Shown here: positions 5,767-15,044 of the stretch, piece after piece
How positions within the stretch are numbered: the stretch's first letter is position 1
Layout of the letters: every line of letters begins with the position of its first letter
Assembly (NCBI GenBank): GCA_002332715.1
Contig: DDBE01000173.1
Span: forward strand, 1 to 17,364
Source of the DNA: Flavobacteriales bacterium UBA2040
GTDB taxonomy: Bacteria > Bacteroidota > Bacteroidia > Flavobacteriales_D > Crocinitomicaceae
Direction: 5' to 3'
DNA length: 17,364 nucleotides
Made by a program: the position numbers and the translations under genes
The notes under the pieces: model-generated
What the model saw: the letters and a program-made list of their open reading frames with translations, nothing else
Database searches by the model: none
What the model was told of the DNA's origin: nothing

Positions 5767-8460
5767 TTAAAAAGGATACCCAATACCAAAATGCCATTCC
5801 GCCTTAAACGGCTTCGGAATCTTGCCCTCCGTTAGTAATCTGTCGTATGTCGTTTGACCATAAAAACCGACCAATTCATCCACCATAGCATCTCTTGGCT
5901 GCCAAATCCATTGCGAGGCTTTTGGCAAACTGACATTGTTTATCGGGATCCCGACATCTACTCTGATGATGAAATAGTCTAAATCTAAACGAAGTCCGAC
6001 TCCAGCTGAATATGCTATTTCTCTGTACCAATTCTTCGAAAATTGGCTGCCCGGCCGTTTAACATCCTCTTTCACTGTCCAAATATTTCCAGCATCTAAG
6101 AAAAATGCACCACGCAATGCCGCGCCCAAATCAAAGCGATATTCTGCTGAACCACTTAATCGAATATCACCTATTTGTGTCAACGTTCGATTGGTATCTA
6201 ACATGTATTTGTACGAACCTGGACCAAGCGAACGGGCACTCCAACCGCGGTTGTCATTTGATCCACCACCGAAAAAACTGTAATCAAAAGGCAAAGATGT
6301 TTCTTTGTTTCCATTCGGTAAACCTCCACCAGCCAATAATCTGAAGTGACCACTCGAACTTTTATTGATGGCTTTTGATATAATTAAATCATTATCTATT
6401 CGCAAAAATCGAGAATACGGAACACCGAAAATTTGGTGACGACCATTTACATTAGTATCTTGAGTAGATTGAAAAAGACTCAAGAAATTACCCGCAGCAT
6501 CAAAGGAGCCGTTATAATAAATATAAGCGTTTTTAATCGCGTCAAAACCGTCTTTGTTGACATTCTTGTATTCAAAAATAAACTTCCAATCTTGCCATAT
6601 GAACTGATTTGAATAGGAATTTCTCAGGAACAAATCGTTCTGATTATCAATTTGTTGTTGAAAATCTGGTGAATTATTGATATTCACATATTTTATCTGA
6701 GAGACAATAGGCAAACCATATTGAAAAATTTGTGTTTTATCAACATACATTTTCCATAAATAATTTGCTTGAAAAGTCTGACGGTTAAATTCATCTCTTT
6801 TTTGGTAATTATACGCAGCAGAAACTACTGTTCGAGGTCTGTGCCGCTTTGAAAGAGCCGTAACTTTTGTTGGAAACAAGCCAGGGACATCAAACACCAA
6901 ACTGGGTCCAAACTCGAGCGTATTTAGTCTCCGACCAATATTTCCAAGCGTATTATCGCTTACACTAGGGTCAAAAACGTAGGGTTGAGATTCTAAACCT
7001 CCATTAAAAGCCAATTTTAACTTCTGAGCACCGCCCATTAAATTGTTATTGACATAATAAACAGAGGCCGTTAAACCAAAGTATCCATTCGAATTGGTTG
7101 CCCGAGGCTTAAAACCAAAGCTTTCTTTTTCCCCTGGAACCAAATAATAATGGACATCTATGTTATTTGTTCCCATTACTTCCACAATCTTAGGCTTGAT
7201 CGTAGCAAATAACCCAAGTTGAAGAAGTCTTGTATACGCCCGATCGATATAGTATTCCTTATACTTTTGTGTTTCTTCTAAATAGTTTTGCGACTCAATA
7301 ATACCAGGCGATACAAACATTTCTTCGTTGAACAAGAAAGTTGCTAACCTATTTTCGGCTAAACCTGTTTTGTCTTTGTTTAGAATTTGACGGTATTGTA
7401 GCGTATCAATAGTATTTAAAAACTGACCTTCCATCAAATTCAAACCTAAACTTTTTACGGTGTCTTTAAAACTTCCACCTTTGAACATGCTGGTATCACA
7501 AATATGAAAGTAAACGTTTCGGACGAAGGTAGCTTGAAATGGCACAGTTATTATACTATCCCCATAATTGGGATGATACATGACCCTATCGGTAAAATTA
7601 ATTCCCAAAATCAAACCTTTGGTTTCCATGTTATTCGTATCGATGCTATAATTTATATTCGATGCGCTGAAACCATAAATAAGATTATCTCTGAAGATTT
7701 TGGCTGTAGAACTTCTATAGTCATCCAATAAATCACGATCAAATGGTTTTCCTTTCAGACTTTCTATTCTGCCATCCTCAGGAGAAGAATACGCCATAAA
7801 ATCCTTATAAATCAATTGATTCTGAACATTGACAACCACTGAATCAATATACAAGCGCTTTCCAGTTGTCAAGAAATATTTGACTTTAACTTTTTTGTTC
7901 CTTTTATAAATTACTTTCCCTCGATTACTTCCGTAGTAGTAGCCTTTTATTTTGAGATAATTGGCATGTTGTTCTATCGTTTTGTTGAATGCGGTTGAAT
8001 CAAAAATTACCGGCGGCTCGCCATACTTGTACTTCAACCATTCGCGAATAAATAATCTTGGATTAATTGAATCTTTCAGTGGAATGATTTTTTTTGTGTA
8101 CGATTCAGCGTTATTCTTTCTTGCCTTTTTTATCCGTCGATCATTGATTCGTTCTTGATGGGCTTTACGTTTTTCGTTCTTTTTGTCAATTTGAATATTT
8201 TTCTCGATTCGCTTATCAGCAACTCTTGCCGAATCGAATAGATTGTGTGCCCGAAGCTTTAGCTTCAGTTGTATGGTCTTAAAATTGGCCGGTTGACGCA
8301 TAATTTCAGCTAAATCATCCTTATTCAAATCATCTCCCGAAACCTTGATTACATTTTTCTTCACCAAATATTTTCCATTTGGTACGTGCTTGGTCTGCTG
8401 ACAAGATGCCAAGCAAAAAACAATAATTGCAAGAATATATGTAGCTTTGAACTTCTTCAC
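5767..8460 (-). CDS. tamL: TamL-type BamA/TamA family outer membrane lipoprotein
   Basis: This is an outer membrane beta-barrel protein of the Omp85 superfamily, thought in Bacteroidota to work with TamB in outer membrane biogenesis. The N-terminus carries a lipoprotein signal with lipobox LASC and lipidation at C20, which separates TamL from ordinary BamA or TamA. The segment LVKKNVIKVSGDDLN and later repeats such as LYIDSVVVNVQ fit POTRA domains. Residues about 76-125 are strikingly basic and probably helical (RIEKNIQIDKKNEKRK). From about residue 450 the sequence alternates as in a 16-strand barrel. It includes GGGSNDNRGWSARSLGPG with the loop-6 arginine R738 in RGW, and ends in WHFGIGYPF with a terminal phenylalanine as typical for barrel signals. 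At 897 residues it is within the family range. tamB, usually next to tamL in flavobacteria as I recall, is not found downstream. Confidence 0.9.
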   Translation of the reverse strand: MKKFKATYILAIIVFCLASCQQTKHVPNGKYLVKKNVIKVSGDDLNKDDLAEIMRQPANFKTIQLKLKLRAHNLFDSARVADKRIEKNIQIDKKNEKRKAHQERINDRRIKKARKNNAESYTKKIIPLKDSINPRLFIREWLKYKYGEPPVIFDSTAFNKTIEQHANYLKIKGYYYGSNRGKVIYKRNKKVKVKYFLTTGKRLYIDSVVVNVQNQLIYKDFMAYSSPEDGRIESLKGKPFDRDLLDDYRSSTAKIFRDNLIYGFSASNINYSIDTNNMETKGLILGINFTDRVMYHPNYGDSIITVPFQATFVRNVYFHICDTSMFKGGSFKDTVKSLGLNLMEGQFLNTIDTLQYRQILNKDKTGLAENRLATFLFNEEMFVSPGIIESQNYLEETQKYKEYYIDRAYTRLLQLGLFATIKPKIVEVMGTNNIDVHYYLVPGEKESFGFKPRATNSNGYFGLTASVYYVNNNLMGGAQKLKLAFNGGLESQPYVFDPSVSDNTLGNIGRRLNTLEFGPSLVFDVPGLFPTKVTALSKRHRPRTVVSAAYNYQKRDEFNRQTFQANYLWKMYVDKTQIFQYGLPIVSQIKYVNINNSPDFQQQIDNQNDLFLRNSYSNQFIWQDWKFIFEYKNVNKDGFDAIKNAYIYYNGSFDAAGNFLSLFQSTQDTNVNGRHQIFGVPYSRFLRIDNDLIISKAINKSSSGHFRLLAGGGLPNGNKETSLPFDYSFFGGGSNDNRGWSARSLGPGSYKYMLDTNRTLTQIGDIRLSGSAEYRFDLGAALRGAFFLDAGNIWTVKEDVKRPGSQFSKNWYREIAYSAGVGLRLDLDYFIIRVDVGIPINNVSLPKASQWIWQPRDAMVDELVGFYGQTTYDRLLTEGKIPKPFKAEWHFGIGYPF
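8442..8449 (+). promoter_or_regulatory. Candidate -7 element for the RNA methyltransferase gene
   Basis: TAGCTTTG fits TAnnTTTG and lies 51 bases before the GTG start, inside the first codons of tamL on the other strand. A TTG at 8427-8429 is closer than the usual -33 spacing. A match here could be chance. Confidence 0.28.
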
Positions 8461-8479
8461 TCGGCGATTTAACGTTGAA

Positions 8480-8487
8480 CAAAAATA
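8480..8487 (-). promoter_or_regulatory. Bacteroidota-type -7 element for tamL
   Basis: On the minus strand the sequence is TATTTTTG, a full match to TAnnTTTG, ending 19 bases before the tamL ATG. This spacing is similar to that at uvrD. A -33 TTG at the usual distance was not seen. Confidence 0.45.
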
Positions 8488-8500
8488 ACAATTTACTCAC

Positions 8501-9229
8501 GTGGAAAAAATTTCCAAAAACAAGATAAAATTCCTTCGCTCCCTTCGCTTGAAAAAGAATCGGGACAAAGAACGCGTTTTCCTTGTAGAAGGTGAGAAAA
8601 TGGTGCTCGAAGCACTTCAATTATCGCGCCAAATCGTTCGTGAAGTTTATATAGAAAAAGGTCAAAATATTCAAGAAATCGAAAATTTCGATGCTGTTTT
8701 TGAATTAACATCGCTTGATGCAAGCAAAATTTCCGGATTTAAAACACCAAACAAGTGTCTTGCCTTACTTGAATATCCCACTGTTGAAATAACGAACAAA
8801 GATTTCACATTGGTTTTGGACCAAATTCAAGACCCCGGAAATTTAGGAACTATCATACGACTCGCAGATTGGTTTGGGGTGGATGATATCGTTTGTTCAA
8901 CTGGAACGGCAGATTGCTTCAATCCAAAAGTTATTCAAGCGAGTATGGGTTCCATTCTTCGCACAAAGATTTCCTACTTTGATCTCGAAACCTATTTGAA
9001 ATCAGAAAAAAGACCTGTTTTTGGAGCGCTTTTGGACGGAGAAAACGTGTATCAATCGAAACTTCCGAAATCGGCGATTTTAATAATGGGTAACGAGGGA
9101 AATGGAATTTCACCAGAAATCGAAAAAATGGTGGAACAGAAAATACTCATCCCTAAATTTGGCCATGCAGAATCGCTAAATGTGGCTACAGCAGCTGGAA
9201 TTTTACTTTCTGAATTCTTCCGAGGCTAG
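8501..9229 (+). CDS. TrmH/SpoU-family RNA 2'-O-methyltransferase
   Basis: It transfers methyl from S-adenosylmethionine to a ribose 2'-OH in rRNA or tRNA, using the SPOUT trefoil-knot fold. The N-terminal part (KIKFLRSLRLKKNRDKERVF, then LVEGEKMVLEAL) is the substrate-binding domain seen in 23S rRNA methylases of this family. The three SpoU motifs are intact: LDQIQDPGNLGTIIRLAD (106-123, with N114 and R120), ILIMGNEGNGISPE (193-206, with E199) and ILIPKFGHAESLNVATAAG (215-233, with S225 and N227). The start is GTG. The next in-frame ATG is at codon 34, inside the conserved EGEKM, so GTG is needed. The gene is divergent from tamL with 40 bases between, and its 3' end overlaps the convergent COG2509 gene by 27 bases. 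The exact RNA target cannot be told. Confidence 0.92.
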   Translation: MEKISKNKIKFLRSLRLKKNRDKERVFLVEGEKMVLEALQLSRQIVREVYIEKGQNIQEIENFDAVFELTSLDASKISGFKTPNKCLALLEYPTVEITNKDFTLVLDQIQDPGNLGTIIRLADWFGVDDIVCSTGTADCFNPKVIQASMGSILRTKISYFDLETYLKSEKRPVFGALLDGENVYQSKLPKSAILIMGNEGNGISPEIEKMVEQKILIPKFGHAESLNVATAAGILLSEFFRG

Positions 9230-10756
9230 TACGGCATCCACACAATTCATCCCATCTATCGCTGCTGAAATGATTCCTCCGGCGCATCCAGCACCTTCTG
9301 CACATGGATAAAGTCCTTGGACATCGGGATGCTGAAACGTAGTCCTGTCTCTTGGGATTTGAATTGGACTCGATGTTCTCGATTCAGGAGCGTGTAAAAC
9401 TGCGTCATTACTAACAAAACCGCGCATTTTTTTATTAAAATCCAAAAATCCTTTTTTCAATCGTTTACTGATCATTTCTGGAAGAACTTTGTTCAAATCG
9501 ACACTTGTTATACCAGGTTGATAAGAACTTCTGGGAAATTCTTTCGAAACTTTTCCATCGATAAAATCTTGTAGGCATTGCGCAGGAACTTTTTGCGTCC
9601 TGCCAGCCGCTTCCCAACATTTTTGTTCTACCTCTTTTTGAAAATTTAAACAAACCATCGGGTCGTCCGAATTCTCAAAATCTTCAGGAGAAACCGTTAC
9701 CACAATTCCTGAATTACTATAAGGATTATTTCTTTTCGAAGGCGACCATCCATTTGTTACTACCTCTCCATTTTCTGTGGCACAAGGAGCAATAATTCCT
9801 CCCGGACACATGCAGAAAGAGAAAACACCTTTACCATTAACTTGAGACACCAAGGAATAAGAAGCTGGCGACAAGTATTCGTCGCTCTTTCTGCCATGAT
9901 ATTGAAGCCCATCTATAAAATCTTGTCTGTGCTCAACTCTAACACCCAAAGCAAACGGTTTTGCATTGAGTTGTATTTTTTTTGAATGCAACAATTCAAA
10001 AATATCTCGCGCTGAATGACCTGTTGCCAAAATCAAGTGCTTTACTTCTACAACTTTTGTTTTATTGATGGTAATGGAACGAATTTTACCCTTTTCTATG
10101 GATAAATCAGTCATCTTAGATTCGAAATGAACCTCGCCTCCTGAACTAATTATTTGTTCACGAATTGCCACAATAATTTGCGGTAATTTGTTCGTTCCAA
10201 TGTGTGGATGAGCATCCACCATGATATCTTGTTCGGCACCAAACTCAACGAAAATGCCCAATGTTTTCTCTACATCACCTCGCTTTTTGCTTCTCGTATA
10301 TAGCTTCCCGTCTGAATAGGTTCCTGCCCCACCTTCGCCAAAACAATAATTAGAATCATTGTCTACATGGTGATTCTTGTTCAAATTGGCCAAGTCTCTC
10401 CTTCTCGCTCGAACATCTTTTCCACGTTCCCAAACGATTGGTTTCCAGCCTAATTCCAGTGCTCGAAGTGCTGCAAATAATCCAGCAGGACCAGACCCAA
10501 TTATGTGAATTTCTTTAGAGGAGTCCACCTCCTTTGGCTCGAAATAGCTCATCACCGGCCACTCTTCATCTGAAGAAATGTATTCAAAAGTAGCATTGAC
10601 TTTTATATCTCGTTTTCGAGCGTCGATAGATCTTTTTTTCCAGCGGAATTTAACAGAATCTAAGTCACGGTTCAAACGTGCAGATAGTGTTTTCTTTATC
10701 CATTCTGAATCGACGGCCTGTTCGGGAGAGATTTGAATTTGAATGCTTTCGCTCAT
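9203..10756 (-). CDS. COG2509-type FAD-dependent dehydrogenase
   Basis: This flavoprotein belongs to a family commonly annotated as uncharacterised FAD-dependent dehydrogenase or NAD(P)/FAD-dependent oxidoreductase; the substrate is unknown. An N-terminal domain of about 80 residues comes first (KKTLSARLNRDLDSVKFRWK, then KRSIDARKRDI). The FAD-binding Rossmann motif GSGPAG is at 87-92, with the ribose-binding acidic residue E110 in VWERG. A signature FGEGGAGTYSDGKL follows at 139-152, and the C-terminal FAD motif GAGCAGGIISAAIDG is at 488-502. The 517-residue length is usual. Its ATG overlaps the porT stop by one base (TAATG on the minus strand), suggesting translational coupling. It is the last gene of the six-gene operon and has no terminator before running into the convergent methyltransferase. 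Confidence 0.9.
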   Translation of the reverse strand: MSESIQIQISPEQAVDSEWIKKTLSARLNRDLDSVKFRWKKRSIDARKRDIKVNATFEYISSDEEWPVMSYFEPKEVDSSKEIHIIGSGPAGLFAALRALELGWKPIVWERGKDVRARRRDLANLNKNHHVDNDSNYCFGEGGAGTYSDGKLYTRSKKRGDVEKTLGIFVEFGAEQDIMVDAHPHIGTNKLPQIIVAIREQIISSGGEVHFESKMTDLSIEKGKIRSITINKTKVVEVKHLILATGHSARDIFELLHSKKIQLNAKPFALGVRVEHRQDFIDGLQYHGRKSDEYLSPASYSLVSQVNGKGVFSFCMCPGGIIAPCATENGEVVTNGWSPSKRNNPYSNSGIVVTVSPEDFENSDDPMVCLNFQKEVEQKCWEAAGRTQKVPAQCLQDFIDGKVSKEFPRSSYQPGITSVDLNKVLPEMISKRLKKGFLDFNKKMRGFVSNDAVLHAPESRTSSPIQIPRDRTTFQHPDVQGLYPCAEGAGCAGGIISAAIDGMNCVDAVLASEEFRK

Positions 10757-11463
10757 TATCCTTCAAAAATAAAGGAAACCATCCAAACCCGATTGTACAT
10801 TAAATCAATTGGTTTAGAGACGCTCGTATTGTCTTGAATAAAGGAATTGATAAATCCTTGCGAATACTTCAATTCTATTCCAAATTTAAAATAGGCGGAG
10901 AAAAATTCGAGTCCAAATCCGCCTTGCACGTGAAAATCGTCTCTTTTTATTTTTACAAACGGGCTATTGATATCCTGATTTTTAGACTCTTGCGACTGTA
11001 AATCAAGGGAATAACTTGCTCCACCTAGTACATAGGTCGCAAAATTATTGTGTCGCATCGTTCGAAACTGAAACATCAGTGGAAAATCTAAATTGGTGCT
11101 GGCTACACGAGTATCTCTTAGAGAATCTTTTCCCGCCACGTTAAAATAGGTGTATTGAATCAATCTTTCCTGAAAGGACAGAGAAGGTAAAAACCGAAGT
11201 CGTATGGTGGGCGATCCTAATCGAAATGTAGATACAATACCTAGTTGACCCCCAACTTGCGGGACTGTCGTAACTGATTTTACACCAAACTGGGCAAAGG
11301 CGTCCGCATTCTGATAGAGTCCAAAATCGGCCATGTTGGTGCCAAGCATGAAACCAAAATGTGCACGACGTTCATCAAAACGCGAATAATTTTTCGGTTT
11401 TAATTTCTGTCCAAAGGCAAGCGAGGATATAAAAAATACTATGACAAAATGCCATTTAATCAT
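10756..11463 (-). CDS. porT: PorT-family outer membrane beta-barrel protein (type IX secretion)
   Basis: PorT is an outer-membrane beta-barrel protein needed for the Bacteroidota type IX secretion system, which exports proteins with a C-terminal secretion signal. The N-terminus has a Sec signal peptide (MIKWHFVIVFFISSLAFGQ, cleavage likely before Q19). The rest alternates short amphipathic strands such as HFGFMLGTNMADFGLY, IRLRFLPSLSF and FGIELKYSQGFINSF, ending in VWMVSFIFEG. The 235-residue length and the position directly after ubiE fit PorT genes of flavobacteria as I recall them. It overlaps the next gene by one base. Small PorT-fold proteins without a secretion role exist, so function rests partly on context. 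No other type IX genes are in the window. Confidence 0.85.
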   Translation of the reverse strand: MIKWHFVIVFFISSLAFGQKLKPKNYSRFDERRAHFGFMLGTNMADFGLYQNADAFAQFGVKSVTTVPQVGGQLGIVSTFRLGSPTIRLRFLPSLSFQERLIQYTYFNVAGKDSLRDTRVASTNLDFPLMFQFRTMRHNNFATYVLGGASYSLDLQSQESKNQDINSPFVKIKRDDFHVQGGFGLEFFSAYFKFGIELKYSQGFINSFIQDNTSVSKPIDLMYNRVWMVSFIFEG

Positions 11464-11502
11464 GTGTACAAAACGATTGTGCAGTTCTAATATTGCAAAT
11501 GT

Positions 11503-12234
11503 CTACTTTCTTCCCGTATAAATGGTTGCTATTCCTCCTGAAACTGTCTGAGCTTCAACATTTTTGTAACCGACTTTTGTCAGAATATCGGTAAAATCCT
11601 TCCCTTCTGGAAACGCCGCCACTGATTCAGGTAGGTAAGCGTATGCTTTTTCATCCTTTGAAATATTCTTACCTAAAAAGGGAATAATCCGTTTTGAATA
11701 GAAACCAAAAGCTTGTTTTATGGGGAATTTCTTTGGTTTAGAGAATTCAAGTATAATTAGTTTTCCTTCAGGACGAACGACACGAAGCATTTCTGAAAGC
11801 CCTTTTTCCAAATCTTCAAAATTTCGAACACCGAAACCTACCGTCAAGGCGTCGAAATAGTTTTCCTCGAAGGGTAAATTTTCGCTATCACCTACTACCA
11901 AACGAATAACATCAGTCACTCCTTTTTTCTCTATTTTCTTTTGTCCTACTTTAAGCATACCTTCTGAAATGTCTAGTCCGACTATTTCTTTCGGCTTCAA
12001 AGCAAGTGCTGCCAATGCAAAATCGGCCGTTCCTGTTGCGATATCTAAGACGCGCTGTGGTTTAATGTCTTTCAAAAATCGAATTGACTTTTTACGCCAA
12101 ATCTTATCTATTCCCATGGAAAGAAAATGATTTAAAAAATCATATTTGCCCGAAATATTATTGAACATTTCAGTTACCTCAGCCTTTTTCGACTGATCTT
12201 CTTTTCCGTAAGGTTTTACTTCTTTCTTTGTCAT
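11503..12234 (-). CDS. ubiE: Demethylmenaquinone C-methyltransferase (UbiE/MenG)
   Basis: It catalyses the last step of menaquinone synthesis, SAM-dependent C-methylation of demethylmenaquinone at the inner membrane. Bacteroidota use menaquinone, so the MenG role is expected rather than ubiquinone synthesis. Visible motifs are the UbiE N-terminal signature [17 protein letters not shown] (31-47), the SAM-binding motif [10 protein letters not shown] (63-71), the acidic residue after strand 2 in GLDIS (D88), and the second signature [17 protein letters not shown] (151-167). The 243-residue length is normal. It sits 7 bases after trkH and 39 bases ahead of porT within the minus-strand operon. Confidence 0.96.
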   Translation of the reverse strand: MTKKEVKPYGKEDQSKKAEVTEMFNNISGKYDFLNHFLSMGIDKIWRKKSIRFLKDIKPQRVLDIATGTADFALAALALKPKEIVGLDISEGMLKVGQKKIEKKGVTDVIRLVVGDSENLPFEENYFDALTVGFGVRNFEDLEKGLSEMLRVVRPEGKLIILEFSKPKKFPIKQAFGFYSKRIIPFLGKNISKDEKAYAYLPESVAAFPEGKDFTDILTKVGYKNVEAQTVSGGIATIYTGRK

Positions 12235-12241
12235 TCTGTGC

Positions 12242-14065
12242 TTATCCCAACATGGTATGTCCAGTTGGATATTTATAATTTCTACTAATTACGCGTTTCC
12301 CTATCAAATAGGCTAAAGTGAGTGTTCCTACACGACCAATAAACATGGCTATCACGAGTACAATTTTACCCACGGGACTCAATTCTGGCGTAATTCCCGT
12401 AGATAAACCGACCGTACTTGCTGCTGACACGTGCTCAAACACCAAATCCATAAAGTCATATTTGCCAGTTGCCAATAAATCTGCCTCGGAAATCGACATA
12501 ACAAAAGGGCCAATAATATTTCCAGCTACGAAAAACATCATGATAGCGTATGCTTTTAACACCATTTCGTTGTCGATTGTTCGCTTAAAAAGCTCCGTAT
12601 TTTTCTTTCCACGAATCGTAGAAGAAACTGAAGCCCAAATTACGGCAAAAGTTGAAGTACGAATACCCCCACCGGCTGATCCAGATGATGCTCCAACGAA
12701 CATTAAAAAGAGAAAAATAATTAATACTGGTGTGCTCAAGGCTGCAGTATCCACAACATTAAACCCAGCATTTCTGGTCGTCATAGACATGAATAAGGAC
12801 GATATAAAATCGGAGTAAAATGATTTATGTGTCAGTGTGTTGTTGTATTCAAAAATGAAGAAGATAATCGCCCCAAAGAGCAATAATCCTAAAGTGAAAT
12901 ACAAAGAAATCTTGGTTCCAAACCCAATTGTCTTCCACGGTGTTTTCATTCTTTCACGCAATCTTTTGATTTCGAAAAGATCGAAAACGTAGATCATACC
13001 AAACCCTCCAAGAAAGAATAAAATCATGACCACAGTATGCACGTAGGTGTTGTGAAGAACATCCGGGTGCATCATTCCACCTTGTAAGGATGAAAGTCCC
13101 GCATTGTTGAAGCCAGAAATACCATGAAAAACAGAATGAAAAATACGCACACTTTCATCGGCAAAAATACCTTTATCACCAAAACCAAGATAGAGCAAAA
13201 TAATACCTATCACTTCGATAGCTGTCGCCCATAAGACAATTTTGGCCAACATTGAATTGGCTTTTAAGATTGAATCTTTGTTGACGAAATCTTCAATCAT
13301 GGAGTGGTATTTAATACCCACACCAAATTTAGCTACCACAAGCATTAAGGCACCAAAGGCGATGGTGTTTAGTCCGCCCAATTTCATTAAAATCATCACG
13401 ACCACTTGTCCTTTTAGGGTCAATTCTTGAGAAATATCGAAGGTTGTCAATCCAGTAACACTAACCGAAGACATGGACGTAAACAAAGCATCGATAAAAC
13501 CGACACCGTTTACTGACATTTCAGGTAACATTAAGAAACCTGCTCCTATAATAGTCATAAAGGCAATGGAGAAGGTAAACAACCATCCTGGATGCGCTTT
13601 TGCCCAAGGTTTGAAGTTTCGTTGCTTTACCAAATTGGTCATCATAAGAATAAAGATGAACAACTGGACAAAAATCATGGAGAAATCCGCAAATCTAGTG
13701 AAGCCCATTCTTGTAAAAATAGGTTCGATTAGAAAGGAGCCGGTAATGTTATAATAGACGCCTTCAATAATCAAAAGCCCCAGTGCGCTTGCCTCAAACC
13801 AATTGGAGCGTAGGAATTCCGGCACATCGAATTGGTAAACGATTTTCACTAAAAACCGTATAATGTAAAAAGCAAAACTGTATTGGAGTAATTTGAAAGC
13901 GAATACACTTTCTTGATCGGTTAAAGGGAATCCGTAATAATAAACGAGTACGCCTATGGAAAAAAGCGACACGAGAACATACAGAATATTGAGTGTCGCA
14001 AGAACCTTAGTCTTGGAATTGTATATCGTCAGATTGACCTTCTCGCGAAACTCCCTAATGTTCAT
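12242..14065 (-). CDS. trkH: TrkH/KtrB-family potassium transporter subunit, long N-terminus
   Basis: This is an inner-membrane potassium-translocating subunit of a Trk/Ktr system. The four pore loops typical of the superfamily are visible with their filter glycines: [11 protein letters not shown] (G205), [11 protein letters not shown] (G323), [11 protein letters not shown] (G434) and [11 protein letters not shown] (G553). The helix [12 protein letters not shown] and the late GRVGTLTLA are also family features. At 607 residues it is longer than KtrB. About 160 extra N-terminal residues contain roughly four more hydrophobic helices, a form often seen in Bacteroidota. Its start overlaps the end of rfaE1 by 11 bases and it is followed by ubiE after 7 bases. 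The cytoplasmic regulatory partner TrkA/KtrA, often adjacent, is absent here and must lie elsewhere if present. Confidence 0.95.
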   Translation of the reverse strand: MNIREFREKVNLTIYNSKTKVLATLNILYVLVSLFSIGVLVYYYGFPLTDQESVFAFKLLQYSFAFYIIRFLVKIVYQFDVPEFLRSNWFEASALGLLIIEGVYYNITGSFLIEPIFTRMGFTRFADFSMIFVQLFIFILMMTNLVKQRNFKPWAKAHPGWLFTFSIAFMTIIGAGFLMLPEMSVNGVGFIDALFTSMSSVSVTGLTTFDISQELTLKGQVVVMILMKLGGLNTIAFGALMLVVAKFGVGIKYHSMIEDFVNKDSILKANSMLAKIVLWATAIEVIGIILLYLGFGDKGIFADESVRIFHSVFHGISGFNNAGLSSLQGGMMHPDVLHNTYVHTVVMILFFLGGFGMIYVFDLFEIKRLRERMKTPWKTIGFGTKISLYFTLGLLLFGAIIFFIFEYNNTLTHKSFYSDFISSLFMSMTTRNAGFNVVDTAALSTPVLIIFLFLMFVGASSGSAGGGIRTSTFAVIWASVSSTIRGKKNTELFKRTIDNEMVLKAYAIMMFFVAGNIIGPFVMSISEADLLATGKYDFMDLVFEHVSAASTVGLSTGITPELSPVGKIVLVIAMFIGRVGTLTLAYLIGKRVISRNYKYPTGHTMLG

Positions 14066-15044
14066 TCAACTGATTTTCTACTTCTTCGAGAAGGAGATCT
14101 TTTTCGATGGCAATGACACCACTGCTTTCGCAAACCAAACCACCTGCCAAGTTGGCAATATTTGCCATTTGAACAGATGAAAGTCCAGCCGCAAGACAAG
14201 CCGTTGCTACTGCTATAACTGTGTCACCCGCTCCACTCACATCGGCAATGTCGCGCAAATGAGCACTCAGATGTTCTCGGTGGATGCCTTCTTTTACATA
14301 AACTCCATGTTCGGAAAGAGTGACAAAAGTGATTTTGTTCTTCAATTCAGACTCCAAATCGATAACGGCCTGTTCAAACAAATGAAAATCTTTAAAATCG
14401 AAATCACTTTTCATTCCTTCTTTCAATTCTTTCAAATTAGGTTTGAACATGGTCACGTTCTTGAACGATAAAAAGTTCTCTCTTTTCGGATCTACCGTTG
14501 TAATAACCTTATTTTCATTGGCTATTTTGACAATTTCAGAAATAACTCTTTCTGTCAAAACACCTTTATTATAATCTTCTAAAATAATTGCGTTGATACC
14601 ACCTGAAACAGCTTTTCTAACAGCTTCAATAAGTGCATTCTCTTCTTCTGGAGTGATGTTGTTCGTTTGTTCATTGTCAACTCGTAAAAGATGTTGACTG
14701 TTGCCAATAACGCGTGTCTTTATGGTAGTAATGCGTTCTTTGCTATAAACAACATTATCATTTTTAATATTTCTTTTTTGAAAAAGATTGGTCAATTTTT
14801 CACCTGCTTCGTCTTGACCAACTACTGAGATAATTTCTGCTTGAATTCCAAGGGAAACAAGGTTTAACGCCACATTTGCAGAACCCCCTAAACGATCCTC
14901 GCGCTTCGATAAATTGATTATAGGAACGGGTGCTTCAGGACTGATTCTTGAAACTTTCCCCCAAATATAGGCATCCACCATAACATCGCCTACAACGGCA
15001 ATTTTAAGGGAATTGAACTTCTGAAAAGCTTCTGCAACAGTCAT
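14055..15044 (-). CDS. rfaE1: D-glycero-beta-D-manno-heptose-7-phosphate kinase (HldE kinase domain only)
   Basis: This PfkB/ribokinase-family enzyme phosphorylates heptose-7-phosphate at C1 on the way to ADP-heptose for lipopolysaccharide. The opening IAVVGDVMVDAYIWGKVSRI (15-34) with SPEAPVPI (35-42) is diagnostic for the RfaE/HldE kinase. The sugar-binding RLGGSANVALN (51-61) and the PfkB signature DVSGAGDT (268-275), with catalytic base D274, are intact. At 329 residues it has the kinase domain only. The adenylyltransferase domain of bifunctional HldE is absent, so a separate RfaE2-type nucleotidyltransferase is expected elsewhere. It starts directly after the stop of the aminotransferase (no spacer) and overlaps trkH by 11 bases, so translation is probably coupled. 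Confidence 0.92.
   Translation of the reverse strand: MTVAEAFQKFNSLKIAVVGDVMVDAYIWGKVSRISPEAPVPIINLSKREDRLGGSANVALNLVSLGIQAEIISVVGQDEAGEKLTNLFQKRNIKNDNVVYSKERITTIKTRVIGNSQHLLRVDNEQTNNITPEEENALIEAVRKAVSGGINAIILEDYNKGVLTERVISEIVKIANENKVITTVDPKRENFLSFKNVTMFKPNLKELKEGMKSDFDFKDFHLFEQAVIDLESELKNKITFVTLSEHGVYVKEGIHREHLSAHLRDIADVSGAGDTVIAVATACLAAGLSSVQMANIANLAGGLVCESSGVIAIEKDLLLEEVENQLNEH

Noticed and set aside
8330..8620. 96-codon minus-strand frame across the tamL start and the methyltransferase
   Set aside because: It is a different frame crossing two genes with intact conserved starts; no family features.
12318..12818. 166-codon open frame on the plus strand
   Set aside because: It is antisense to trkH; the Pro/Thr/Ile-rich composition is what a membrane protein gene gives when read backwards.
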